DNA of 64,000 nt, taken from contig RIBJ01000033.1 of the NCBI GenBank assembly GCA_003762715.1, forward strand, positions 62,001 through 126,000, in the 5' to 3' direction. Source of the stretch: Muribaculaceae bacterium Isolate-104 (HZI). GTDB lineage: Bacteria > Bacteroidota > Bacteroidia > Bacteroidales > Muribaculaceae. A program made the position numbers and the translations under genes. The notes beneath the pieces were generated by a model, which did not search any database, was not told where the DNA came from, and saw nothing but the letters and a program-made list of their open reading frames with translations. The first letter of the stretch is position 1, and every line of letters begins with the position of its first letter. This document shows positions 31,786 through 40,020 of the stretch, piece after piece.

Positions 31786-32949
31786 ATGTTCAGAATCCTT
31801 CGGCAATCCATTGGTTATGGCTGGCGCTATTTTTGCTCGCGCAGAGTGTTTTTTGTGTGCGCCATAATTGTGCCTATAGCCGTGGCGTTCTTTTTCATAG
31901 ACCTGATGAAAGAGGGTCTGCCGCTGAAGGTGCCTGTGTCTATTGTCGACCTGGACCGGTCGTCGCTGTCAAGAAGGATAGTGCGCAACCTCGGGTCTAC
32001 GGAGCTTATAGATGCCGCGCACATGGACGACAGTTACTCGACGGCGATAGCGCGGGTTAGAAACGGCGAGACATTCGGTTTCTTCATAATACCGCGCGAT
32101 TTCCAGCGCGATGCCATGAATGGGGCCGGCACTACAATAACATTTGTCAGCGACATGACAGTGTTTGTGCCCGGCACACTGGCATTCAAAGGTTTCAAGA
32201 CAATGGCTGTGACATCCGCAGGTGGTCTGGTGCAGACAACCCTCGTCAGCTCGGGCATAAACGAGCAGGTCGCAGGAACATTGCTGCAACCGGTAATAAT
32301 AGGCACTCAGGCGGTAGGCAACCCCTGGACCAACTACTCCTACTATCTTTGCAACTCGTTCATACCCGGAGCGCTCGCTCTGATGGTCATGCTGCTGACA
32401 TGCTACACCATGTGTGATGAAATAAAAAAAGGCACATCGGTGCAGTGGCTGCGGCGCAGCGGCGGGTCGATTGTGGTTGCCGTGGTCGGCAAACTGATTC
32501 CCCAGGCAGTTGTTTTCAGCGTAATAGGAATCGGGTTGCAGGCGGCGATGTTCGGATTCCGTTATTTCCCGCTCAATTGTCCCGCATGGCACATGATTCT
32601 GGCAATGGTGCTGCTTGTCATTGCCAGCCAGGGATTTGCAATGGCGCTTGTGTGCGCTGTGCCTAACCTGCGGCTCAGTGTCAGCCTCGCATCTCTGACC
32701 GGCATACTGTCGTTCTCGATTGCGGCTTATTCTTTCCCTGTGCAGAGCATGTACGGAGCAATTGGTATATTCAGCTATATACTGCCCACACGATATTATT
32801 TTCTAATCTATGCCGATCAGGCACTCAACGGCATTCCGCTGTTTTACTCCCGTTGGTACTATGTGGCTCTCCTGATATTCCCGCTTGTGGGGCTTGCAGG
32901 GCTGAGTCGCTTTAAAAAGCATTGTCTTGATCCGGTATATGTTCAATAA
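31786..32949 (+). CDS. ABC-2 type permease, first of a pair
   Basis: Inner-membrane ABC-2 transporter permease of 387 residues. One N-terminal helix is followed by a periplasmic domain of about 150 residues (VPVSIVDLDRSSLSRRIVRN, FGFFIIPRDFQRD), then five to six C-terminal helices (FIPGALALMVMLLTCYT onward). This is the YhgE/YbhS-like layout. No nucleotide-binding ATPase gene is present in this operon. It is followed 12 bases later by a second permease of the same type, so the functional unit is presumably a heterodimer. Confidence 0.9.
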   Translation: MFRILRQSIGYGWRYFCSRRVFFVCAIIVPIAVAFFFIDLMKEGLPLKVPVSIVDLDRSSLSRRIVRNLGSTELIDAAHMDDSYSTAIARVRNGETFGFFIIPRDFQRDAMNGAGTTITFVSDMTVFVPGTLAFKGFKTMAVTSAGGLVQTTLVSSGINEQVAGTLLQPVIIGTQAVGNPWTNYSYYLCNSFIPGALALMVMLLTCYTMCDEIKKGTSVQWLRRSGGSIVVAVVGKLIPQAVVFSVIGIGLQAAMFGFRYFPLNCPAWHMILAMVLLVIASQGFAMALVCAVPNLRLSVSLASLTGILSFSIAAYSFPVQSMYGAIGIFSYILPTRYYFLIYADQALNGIPLFYSRWYYVALLIFPLVGLAGLSRFKKHCLDPVYVQ

Positions 32950-32961
32950 CCCATTGGCAAT

Positions 32962-34176
32962 ATGAAATCAAAACACGGCATATTTCATTGGTTCGAATCA
33001 CTTTCGCGGGTTTGGGCGCGCGAGTTCAGACTCGTTGTACGCGACCCCGGAGTGCTGCTGTTCTTTTTCGGGCTGCCTCTTCTATACCCCGTGGTCTATA
33101 CGCTCATATATAATACCGAAGTGATAAGAGACCTCCCGGTGGCGGTGGTGGACCACAGCCGCACTGCCGAGAGCCGCGCTCTCGCAAGAATGGTTGATGC
33201 AACATCCGGACTAATGGTTTATGATTATTGCCCTGACATATCTTCGGCGCGCAGGCTGAGCAATGAAAAAAAGGTGTTCGGCGTTCTTGAAATTCCGGCA
33301 GACTATGCCAAACGGCTCGGTCGCGGTGAGCAGGCGCATGTAACATATTATTCCGACATGAGTCTGCTGTTGCGCTACCGCACGGCGCTGAGTGCGCTTA
33401 CCGAGGTGCAGTTGAGCCTTTGTGATGAAATCCGCTCGGAAACAGTGGCAAATCTCGGCATAGTAACGCAGACCATTGACGGCTCGCCGATAGCAGCCGA
33501 CTCGGTTATGACCGGAGACCCCACACAGGGATTCGCCTCGTTTATAATCCCCGGAATAATTGTGCTTATTCTACAGCAAAGCATGATTCTCGGCATAACG
33601 ATGCTTGCCGGAGCAAGTGCGGAGAGGCGTCGGCGCAACAGAGGCTATGACCCCATGGCTATCGATGCCGGCGCTGCTACAACCATAATCGGCAAATCGC
33701 TCTGTTATTTGGTTTGTTATATACCCATGACGCTGTATGTGCTTCACATAGTGCCTGTTATGTTTTCTTTGCCTCATGTCGGCAGTATATGGCACAGCTT
33801 TTTGTTCATACTGCCGCTGCTTCTTGCCTCATCCATGCTCGGACAGTTTCTTGGCGTGTTTGTCACCGAACGCGAAAGCTCCATGCTGGTGGTGGTGTTT
33901 ACATCTATCATATTCCTGTTTCTCAGCGGACTCACATGGCCGCGCTATGCGATGAGTCCGTTCTGGAAACTTGTAGGGGATATGATTCCGGCAACCTGGG
34001 GTGTCGAAGGGTTTATCCGCATCAACAGCAACGGTGCGACAATCGGCGAGCAGCGCACGCCTTATATGATGCTCTGGGGGCTGACTATATTGTATTTTTG
34101 CGGCACCTGTATTCTCCGTCACATTAATTTTAAAGGAGGAAGGCTCAAAAGTGAGCCGTCTGTCTCAAAAAATTAA
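32962..34176 (+). CDS. ABC-2 type permease, second of a pair
   Basis: Partner permease of 404 residues with the same layout: one helix near 25-45 (LLFFFGLPLLYPVVYTLIYN), a periplasmic domain (LPVAVVDHSRTAESRALARM, FGVLEIPADYAKRL), then a C-terminal helix bundle beginning FIIPGIIVLILQQSMILGIT. It ends the efflux operon; no typical terminator follows, and the cysE promoter begins 11 bases after the stop. The cytosolic ATPase must be encoded elsewhere, or the pair works in some other way. Confidence 0.9.
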   Translation: MKSKHGIFHWFESLSRVWAREFRLVVRDPGVLLFFFGLPLLYPVVYTLIYNTEVIRDLPVAVVDHSRTAESRALARMVDATSGLMVYDYCPDISSARRLSNEKKVFGVLEIPADYAKRLGRGEQAHVTYYSDMSLLLRYRTALSALTEVQLSLCDEIRSETVANLGIVTQTIDGSPIAADSVMTGDPTQGFASFIIPGIIVLILQQSMILGITMLAGASAERRRRNRGYDPMAIDAGAATTIIGKSLCYLVCYIPMTLYVLHIVPVMFSLPHVGSIWHSFLFILPLLLASSMLGQFLGVFVTERESSMLVVVFTSIIFLFLSGLTWPRYAMSPFWKLVGDMIPATWGVEGFIRINSNGATIGEQRTPYMMLWGLTILYFCGTCILRHINFKGGRLKSEPSVSKN

Positions 34177-34187
34177 ACTATTGTCAC

Positions 34188-34195
34188 TAACTTTG
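34188..34195 (+). promoter_or_regulatory. -7 box before the serine acetyltransferase gene
   Basis: TAACTTTG, exact, seven bases before the ATG at 34203, predicting a very short leader. The -33 element is not evident. Confidence 0.5.
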
Positions 34196-34202
34196 CACCG
34201 TT

Positions 34203-35129
34203 ATGGACAACAAGGCAAGTTTCCGCGGTGTGGCGCAAGGGTGCGCAGATGAAATCGCAGCTGTAGTGACACGGCTGATGGAACACAGCGCGGTCAGATT
34301 GCCTCATGACGGAGCCGGTGCCTCTGCTCCTTTGCCCGACCATGAGGAGGTGGGCAAAATAATAGCACTTGGCGGACGTCTGATTTTCCCGGGATTTTTC
34401 GGAAAGTCAGGCGTGTCGCCATCCAATCTGTCATACTATACCGGAATCGCTGTCGAAGAGATGTTCAATTCTCTCAGGAGCCAGATTGCCGCCGGTCTCG
34501 CTTTCGGCGAAAGTCCCGTAAACAGTCTGTGCGACAGGGCAGAGGCCCTTGCCCTTGAATTTCTGCAATCTCTGCCCGATATGCGAAGAGTGCTGCTTGC
34601 CGATGCATGGGCTACATACTTCGGCGACCCGGCGGCGACCTCGGCAGACGAAGTCATATTCTGCTACCCGGGATTAAGGGCTACTGTAAACTATCGTATC
34701 GCCCACAGGCTTGCCATGCTTGGAGTGCCGGTGATTCCCCGCATGATAACCGAGCAGGCTCACCGTGATACCGGTATTGACATTCATCCGGGAGCGGTAA
34801 TCGGCGAACGTTTTGTCATTGACCACGGAACAGGTGTTGTGATAGGCGCCACTTCAATTATTGGCGACAACGTAAAGATTTACCAGGGTGTGACACTCGG
34901 TGCACGCAGCTTTGACAGAGATGAGTTTGACAATCCGGTAAAAGGAGTGCCGCGCCACCCCGTTATCGGCAATAATGTGGTAATATACTCCAACACAACC
35001 GTTCTGGGTCGAATAAATGTCGGCGACGGAGCGGTTATCGGCGGAAATCTTTGGGTAACCGAAGATGTGGCTCCGGGCGAAAAGCTGGTGCAGGCCCGCC
35101 ATGACAATATATTGAGATTTAAACAATAA
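34203..35129 (+). CDS. cysE: Serine O-acetyltransferase
   Basis: Transfers acetyl from acetyl-CoA to L-serine, the committed step of cysteine synthesis in the cytosol. The N-terminal helical domain (about 1-165) is followed by a left-handed parallel beta-helix of hexapeptide repeats, including TGIDIHPGAVIGERFVIDHG, GVVIGATSIIGDNVKIYQGV and PVIGNNVVIYSNTTVLGRIN. The catalytic Asp-His pair is in VIDHGTG. The 308 residues match the long CysE/EpsC form of Bacteroidota. It has its own promoter and precedes the rRNA methyltransferase by 20 bases. Confidence 0.92.
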   Translation: MDNKASFRGVAQGCADEIAAVVTRLMEHSAVRLPHDGAGASAPLPDHEEVGKIIALGGRLIFPGFFGKSGVSPSNLSYYTGIAVEEMFNSLRSQIAAGLAFGESPVNSLCDRAEALALEFLQSLPDMRRVLLADAWATYFGDPAATSADEVIFCYPGLRATVNYRIAHRLAMLGVPVIPRMITEQAHRDTGIDIHPGAVIGERFVIDHGTGVVIGATSIIGDNVKIYQGVTLGARSFDRDEFDNPVKGVPRHPVIGNNVVIYSNTTVLGRINVGDGAVIGGNLWVTEDVAPGEKLVQARHDNILRFKQ

Positions 35130-35149
35130 AAGCCTACATATAAAACAAG

Positions 35150-36694
35150 ATGCAGGAAAACCAACAGTTTGAGATGGTGGCAAAGACCTTTCAGGGTCTG
35201 GAAGATGTGCTTGCCGAAGAGTTGCGCTCGCTTGGCGCGGTTAATGTGGAGCCGGGAAGGCGTATGGTGTCGTTTGAGGGCGACAAGGCTATGCTTTACC
35301 GTGCGAATATGTGCTGCCGCACGGCGTTGAGAATCCTAAAGCCTATATACAAGTTTGTGGCTAAGGATGCCGATGAACTTTATGAGATGGTTAAGGAATA
35401 CGACTGGACCAAGATATTGTCGCTTGACAAAACCTTTTCTCTTGACACAGTCAGCAACTCCGATGAGTTCACTCATTCGCGTTTTGTCACTTATAGGGTC
35501 AAGGACGGCATTGTGGACTTTTTCAAGGACCGTTTCGGTCCCGACAAACGCCCCGGTGTGAGACTCCAGGATGCAGATGTGATGATAAACGTACACATTT
35601 CCGGCGAAAGAGTCACACTGTCGCTTGATTCGTCCGGCGAGTCTCTGCATCGCCGTGGCTATCGTGTGGCACAGACCGAGGCGCCGATAAATGAAGTTCT
35701 TGCGGCAGGTATAATCCTTAAAAGCGGCTGGCGTGGCGATTGTCCGTTTGTCGACCCCATGTGCGGCTCAGGTACGTTTCTGGTGGAAGCGGCTCTGATT
35801 GGAGCAGGCATTATGCCCGGCATATACCGTAAGAAATTCGCTTTTGAATCCTGGCACGATTTTGATGCCGAGCTTTTCGACAGCATTTACAACGACGAGT
35901 CATCCGAAAAAGAGATGACATGCAAGATTTATGGAGCGGATATATCGCCTAAGGCTGTCGCCATCGCCGAGAAAAACATCAAGCAGGCAGGCGTGGCGAA
36001 ATATATAGACCTTAAGGTAAAGCCGCTTAGCCAATGGGAAGAAGCTCCGGCTGACGGCATACTTATAACCAATCCTCCTTACGGAGAACGCATAGGCAGT
36101 GACGACATGGAAGGGCTGTACCGTCTTATCGGCACCAAGCTGAAGCGGGTGTTTACAGGCTACCACGCCTGGATAATCGGCTATCGCGAAGAGTATTTCA
36201 ACAGTATCGGACTGTCACCCTCGCTAAAAGAGACTCTGCTCAACGGCGGGCTTGAGTGTGAGTTGCGCGAATACATAATTTTTGACGGCGATTACCAGAG
36301 CTTCCGCAAATCCGGGCGCTCTCTGCGCAACGGTGACGACGCACAAGAAAAGAAAACTCGAATTTCGAGACGCCTTACCGACGACGAATGGAAACGGGAA
36401 GCCCGCAAAAAAGGTTTCGGAGGCAAGGAGGCTTCTCATGGCCGGCGCCGCGACAATGAGAAGGATAGACCCCGCCGTAAGGATGACCGCCGTAACCGTT
36501 TGGAAGAAACATATCGCCCCAAAAAAGGCAGATTTGCCGATAAACGTCGTGAAGAAACTTTTGAAGAAGAGAATCCGCTGGCGCGCCGTCGCAACGAAGA
36601 CGCTCTTAAAAGTCTTGTGGGAAAGCAGCCTACTCTGCGGCCCGCAGGCGATAGCGTTGTAATGAGAACGCGCAAAGGATGGAAAAAGAAATAA
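35150..36694 (+). CDS. THUMP-domain class I rRNA methyltransferase with long basic tail
   Basis: SAM-dependent RNA methyltransferase of the RlmL N-terminal (N2-guanosine) type. An N-terminal ferredoxin-like/THUMP region (about 5-165) includes GLEDVLAEELRSLGA and TVSNSDEFTHSRFVTYRVKD. A Rossmann methyltransferase domain (about 165-385) follows, with FVDPMCGSGTFLVEAALIGA (SAM-binding motif I) and ILITNPPYGERIG (catalytic NPPY). From about residue 386 to 514 there is a highly charged Lys/Arg/Glu-rich tail that most enzymes of this family lack. It is encoded next to cysE and purD. The exact target nucleotide cannot be read from the sequence. Confidence 0.9.
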   Translation: MQENQQFEMVAKTFQGLEDVLAEELRSLGAVNVEPGRRMVSFEGDKAMLYRANMCCRTALRILKPIYKFVAKDADELYEMVKEYDWTKILSLDKTFSLDTVSNSDEFTHSRFVTYRVKDGIVDFFKDRFGPDKRPGVRLQDADVMINVHISGERVTLSLDSSGESLHRRGYRVAQTEAPINEVLAAGIILKSGWRGDCPFVDPMCGSGTFLVEAALIGAGIMPGIYRKKFAFESWHDFDAELFDSIYNDESSEKEMTCKIYGADISPKAVAIAEKNIKQAGVAKYIDLKVKPLSQWEEAPADGILITNPPYGERIGSDDMEGLYRLIGTKLKRVFTGYHAWIIGYREEYFNSIGLSPSLKETLLNGGLECELREYIIFDGDYQSFRKSGRSLRNGDDAQEKKTRISRRLTDDEWKREARKKGFGGKEASHGRRRDNEKDRPRRKDDRRNRLEETYRPKKGRFADKRREETFEEENPLARRRNEDALKSLVGKQPTLRPAGDSVVMRTRKGWKKK

Positions 36695-36717
36695 TGTCAC
36701 AAAAAACTGATTTTGCT

Positions 36718-38004
36718 ATGAATATACTTTTGCTGGGAAGCGGAGGCAGAGAGTCTGCCCTTGCTTGGAAGATGGCGCAAAGCCCACTTCTTGACAAATT
36801 GTTTATTGCTCCGGGTAACGGCGGCACCTCACAGTATGGCACGAATGTGGCTATGTCACCGCTTGATTTTGAGGCTATCGACGCCTTTGTGACTGAAAAT
36901 GGCATTGACATGATTGTCGCCGGCAATGAGGACCCGCTCGTAGCCGGACTGTATGATTATTTTGAAGACAAACCGGTAAAAGTGTGCGGCCCTTCGAAGG
37001 CAGGAGCCGCTCTCGAAGGCAGCAAGGACTTCGCAAAGCGGTTTATGCAGGCAAACGGCATTCCCACCGCGCGCTACCGCTCTTTCAACGCCTCCACTCT
37101 CGCCGAAGGCAAGGAGTTCCTGGCAAGCCTCAACCCTCCCTATGTGCTGAAGGCAGACGGCCTTGCTGCCGGCAAGGGGGTTCTTATTATAGATTCTTTG
37201 GAGGAAGCTCAGAAAGCTCTTGAGGAAATGCTCGCCGGCATGTTTGGCAAATCATCTGCAACAGTGGTTGTCGAGGAGTTCCTCAGCGGCATAGAATGCT
37301 CGGTGTTTGTGCTGACTGATGGCGAAGGCGGATACCGCGTGCTCCCTGTAGCAAAAGATTATAAACGTATTGGTGAAGGTGACACCGGACTCAATACCGG
37401 GGGCATGGGCGCGGTAAGCCCGGTGATATTTGCTGACGAAGAGTTCATGGCAAAAGTGGACGCACGCATAATAAAGCCTACTATCAAAGGTCTCAGAGAT
37501 GCAGGAATAGTGTACCGCGGGTTTATATTCCTCGGACTTATCAATGTGGGCGGAGAGCCTATGGTCATTGAGTACAATGTGCGCATGGGCGACCCCGAAA
37601 CCGAAGCCGTGATGCTGAGGGTTGATTCCGACCTCGTTGAACTTCTTGACGCGGCGGCTTCCGGAGCCCTCGGTGACCTGGAATTGCGTCACAGCCCCGA
37701 TCCTGCCGTAACAGTAATGATGGTTTCGGAAGGCTACCCCGGCTCTTACCCCAAGGGTCGCGAGATAACCGGACTTGAGTCGGTGGAAGAGAGCATACCC
37801 TTCCATGCCGGAACCGCTGTCGACGCAGATGGCAGACTGGTTACATCCGGCGGTCGTGTGATTTCAGTAAGCTCCACAGGCAAAGACATAGCCGATGCCT
37901 TGGCTAAAAGCTATCGTTCGATTGAAAAGATAAAATTCGACGGCAAATACTCCAGACGCGACATTGGAGCTGATCTGATGGCTCTCGCTTCCAAGAAAAA
38001 CTGA
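36718..38004 (+). CDS. purD: Phosphoribosylamine-glycine ligase
   Basis: ATP-dependent joining of glycine to phosphoribosylamine, the second step of purine synthesis. ATG 36718 gives the family-typical N-terminus MNILLLGSGGRESALAWKM and 428 residues; the upstream in-frame ATG 36679 would overlap the preceding gene. ATP-grasp features are clear: PYVLKADGLAAGKGVLI, VVVEEFLSGIECSVF, YKRIGEGDTGLNTGGMGA and IEYNVRMGDPETEAVMLR. Most purine genes lie elsewhere; here it is followed by an unknown membrane protein. Confidence 0.95.
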   Translation: MNILLLGSGGRESALAWKMAQSPLLDKLFIAPGNGGTSQYGTNVAMSPLDFEAIDAFVTENGIDMIVAGNEDPLVAGLYDYFEDKPVKVCGPSKAGAALEGSKDFAKRFMQANGIPTARYRSFNASTLAEGKEFLASLNPPYVLKADGLAAGKGVLIIDSLEEAQKALEEMLAGMFGKSSATVVVEEFLSGIECSVFVLTDGEGGYRVLPVAKDYKRIGEGDTGLNTGGMGAVSPVIFADEEFMAKVDARIIKPTIKGLRDAGIVYRGFIFLGLINVGGEPMVIEYNVRMGDPETEAVMLRVDSDLVELLDAAASGALGDLELRHSPDPAVTVMMVSEGYPGSYPKGREITGLESVEESIPFHAGTAVDADGRLVTSGGRVISVSSTGKDIADALAKSYRSIEKIKFDGKYSRRDIGADLMALASKKN

Positions 38005-38014
38005 ACAAGATACA

Positions 38015-39001
38015 GTGAGACCTTCGGAGAGGCAAATAACGGCAGTGTTGAAATCACGAGGCTTTACATGGCTTCTGATTGTCACCTCGCTTGTAATGGG
38101 CTGGGTGGCTTATAATGCCGGCATCGCCGATGAGGCAATCACTGTAGATTCGATGTGGCTCCCGGACCCGGAGCGCTGGATTGCGAGCCGTTGGGCTTCT
38201 GCTCTGTCGTCGATAGTACTGACAGGAGGATGCTGTATACTGATGGCGTTTATTAATAAGGTGCATAACCTTATGCGTACAGTGTCGCTGCTGTTTGTCG
38301 GGCTATTTACAATAATGCTTGCCGCAACTCCCAAAATCTTCATCGCTTTCGGCAGCGGTACGGTTTTGGTTTTTGCGGTATTGCTGTCTATACTGCTGTT
38401 GTATTCCATATATGACAGCCCGGACAACACGCGGCGTCTGTTTATGGTGTTTTTTATACTTTCGTGCGGCGCAGTGTTCGATTACGCTTTTGTTCCATAT
38501 ATTGCAGTATTCATTATAGGCGCAAGGCAAATGAAGTGTCTTGACTGGCGCAGCTTTCTTGCCGCAGTCATAGGAGTGGTGACACCTTTGTGGATATTGC
38601 TCGGAGGCGGGCTGCTGAGCCTGGAGTCATTCAGAATGCCGGACCCGAGGGCGGTCTATGAGATGTATGACGCCATGGGCAATATAAACACGTTTGTCTG
38701 TGTGGGCATGACAATGGCGCTCGGGTTGATTCTCGGCTCGATAAACCTTATGAAAATAATTGCTTTCAACGCCAGGCGCAGGGCAATGGTAGGGTTTATG
38801 TGCATTGTGGGCATATTGTCCGGACTGTTGTGTATTGTTGATTTTACGAATATATGGGCGTATGTTACGCTGCTGTATGTCTGCGTGGCTTTTCAAGTAG
38901 GGCTTTTCATGCGGCTTTATGAGGCTCGGCGGGCTTACATAGCGGTTCTTGCGGTCATGGTGTTGTATTTGGCGTGTTTTGTATGGACAGTAAGCGTGTG
39001 A
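38015..39001 (+). CDS. Unknown integral membrane protein
   Basis: A 328-residue polytopic protein with about nine to ten hydrophobic segments, for example FTWLLIVTSLVMGWVAY, SIVLTGGCCILMAFI, VLVFAVLLSILLLYSIY and AYVTLLYVCVAFQVGLFMRL. I recognise no family. A periplasmic or cytosolic loop near residues 45-62 carries MWLPDPERWIASRW, and another near 210-220 carries FRMPDPRAVYEMYDAMGN. The start is GTG 38015, ten bases after the purD stop. The pdxB start overlaps its end by 19 bases, so it sits inside a purD-pdxB run. Function unknown. Confidence 0.7.
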   Translation: MRPSERQITAVLKSRGFTWLLIVTSLVMGWVAYNAGIADEAITVDSMWLPDPERWIASRWASALSSIVLTGGCCILMAFINKVHNLMRTVSLLFVGLFTIMLAATPKIFIAFGSGTVLVFAVLLSILLLYSIYDSPDNTRRLFMVFFILSCGAVFDYAFVPYIAVFIIGARQMKCLDWRSFLAAVIGVVTPLWILLGGGLLSLESFRMPDPRAVYEMYDAMGNINTFVCVGMTMALGLILGSINLMKIIAFNARRRAMVGFMCIVGILSGLLCIVDFTNIWAYVTLLYVCVAFQVGLFMRLYEARRAYIAVLAVMVLYLACFVWTVSV

Positions 39002-40002
39002 AAATAATAGTTGAAGGCAACATACCCTATTTCAAGGGTATGTTTGACAACGTTGCCGATGTGTCATATCTGCAGCCGGAGGATATTACCGCCGGTTCGG
39101 TCAGAGAAGCCGATGCCATTGTCACCCGTACCAGAACGAGGTGTGATGCGGCATTGCTGCATGAAAGCCGTTGCTCGCTGATTGCGTCGGCAACCATAGG
39201 TCTTGACCATGTTGACGTAGACTGGTGCGGTAAAAACGGTATAGAAGTTAAAAACGCGCCCGGATGCAACGCTCCTGCCGTGGCTCAGTATGTGTTTGCC
39301 TCGCTGATAGCTCTGGCAGGCGACCTTAAAGAAAAAACTCTCGGAGTTGTAGGTGCCGGTCATGTAGGCGGCATTATTGCAGACTGGGGTCGGCAATTAG
39401 GCATGAATGTACTCATTTGTGACCCTCCCAGAGCGGATGCGGAAGGTTCCGACGGGTTTGTGACAATGAGTCAGATAGCCTCTGAGTCTGATTTCATAAC
39501 TTTCCACACACCGCTTGTCAGAGACGGCAGATACCCTACTTATCATCTTTTGGACAAAGAGCTGGTCGGCTCGTTTGCCAAGTCGCCGGTTGTAATCAAT
39601 TCTGCAAGAGGTTCAGTTACAGACACTCAGGCGTTGCTGTATGGTCTGGACTCCGGCAAAATCTCGGAAGTGGTAATTGACTGTTGGGAAAATGAACCGG
39701 ATATAGACAGGCGCTTGCTTGACCTCGCCGCGATAGCCACGCCCCACATTGCCGGCTATTCAAGGCAGGGCAAAATCAGGGCGTCACAGATGGCTGCCCG
39801 GGCTGTATCTGCCCATTTCGGGCTGCCGCTGGACAATCTCGTTCCGTTGAAATATCTCCCGGAGAAAGTAGAGGCTTCAGACATAAAGAAGTCATACAAC
39901 CCCTTGATAGACACGGAAGCTCTTAAAGCCGCGCCGGAGACATTCGAGTGTCTTCGAAACAACTATGCTTTGCGGGAAGAAGTGCTTTTTAATGAACCAT
40001 AG
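38983..40002 (+). CDS. pdxB: 4-Phosphoerythronate dehydrogenase
   Basis: NAD-dependent oxidation of 4-phosphoerythronate, an early step of the DXP-dependent vitamin B6 pathway. D-2-hydroxyacid dehydrogenase fold: the substrate-domain start is VKIIVEGNIPYFKGMFDNVA, the NAD loop LGVVGAGHVGGIIA, catalytic Arg in INSARGSVTD, Glu in CWENEPDID and His in ATPHIAGYS. ATG 38983 gives 339 residues and overlaps the preceding gene. The downstream dimerisation tail is shorter than in Escherichia coli PdxB. pdxA of the same pathway is at 3590. Confidence 0.93.
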   Translation: MDSKRVKIIVEGNIPYFKGMFDNVADVSYLQPEDITAGSVREADAIVTRTRTRCDAALLHESRCSLIASATIGLDHVDVDWCGKNGIEVKNAPGCNAPAVAQYVFASLIALAGDLKEKTLGVVGAGHVGGIIADWGRQLGMNVLICDPPRADAEGSDGFVTMSQIASESDFITFHTPLVRDGRYPTYHLLDKELVGSFAKSPVVINSARGSVTDTQALLYGLDSGKISEVVIDCWENEPDIDRRLLDLAAIATPHIAGYSRQGKIRASQMAARAVSAHFGLPLDNLVPLKYLPEKVEASDIKKSYNPLIDTEALKAAPETFECLRNNYALREEVLFNEP

Positions 40003-40020
40003 ACAGAACAAAAATACATT

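Noticed and set aside
32985-32996. GGTTCGAATC, which looks like a tRNA T-loop
   Set aside because: It lies inside the coding start of the second ABC-2 permease (residues HWFESLS), with no acceptor or anticodon stems around it.
34142-34157. Perfect hairpin GGCTCA-AAAG-TGAGCC at the end of the efflux operon
   Set aside because: It lies within the last codons of the permease and is followed by GTCTGTCTC rather than a T-run, so I do not call it a terminator.
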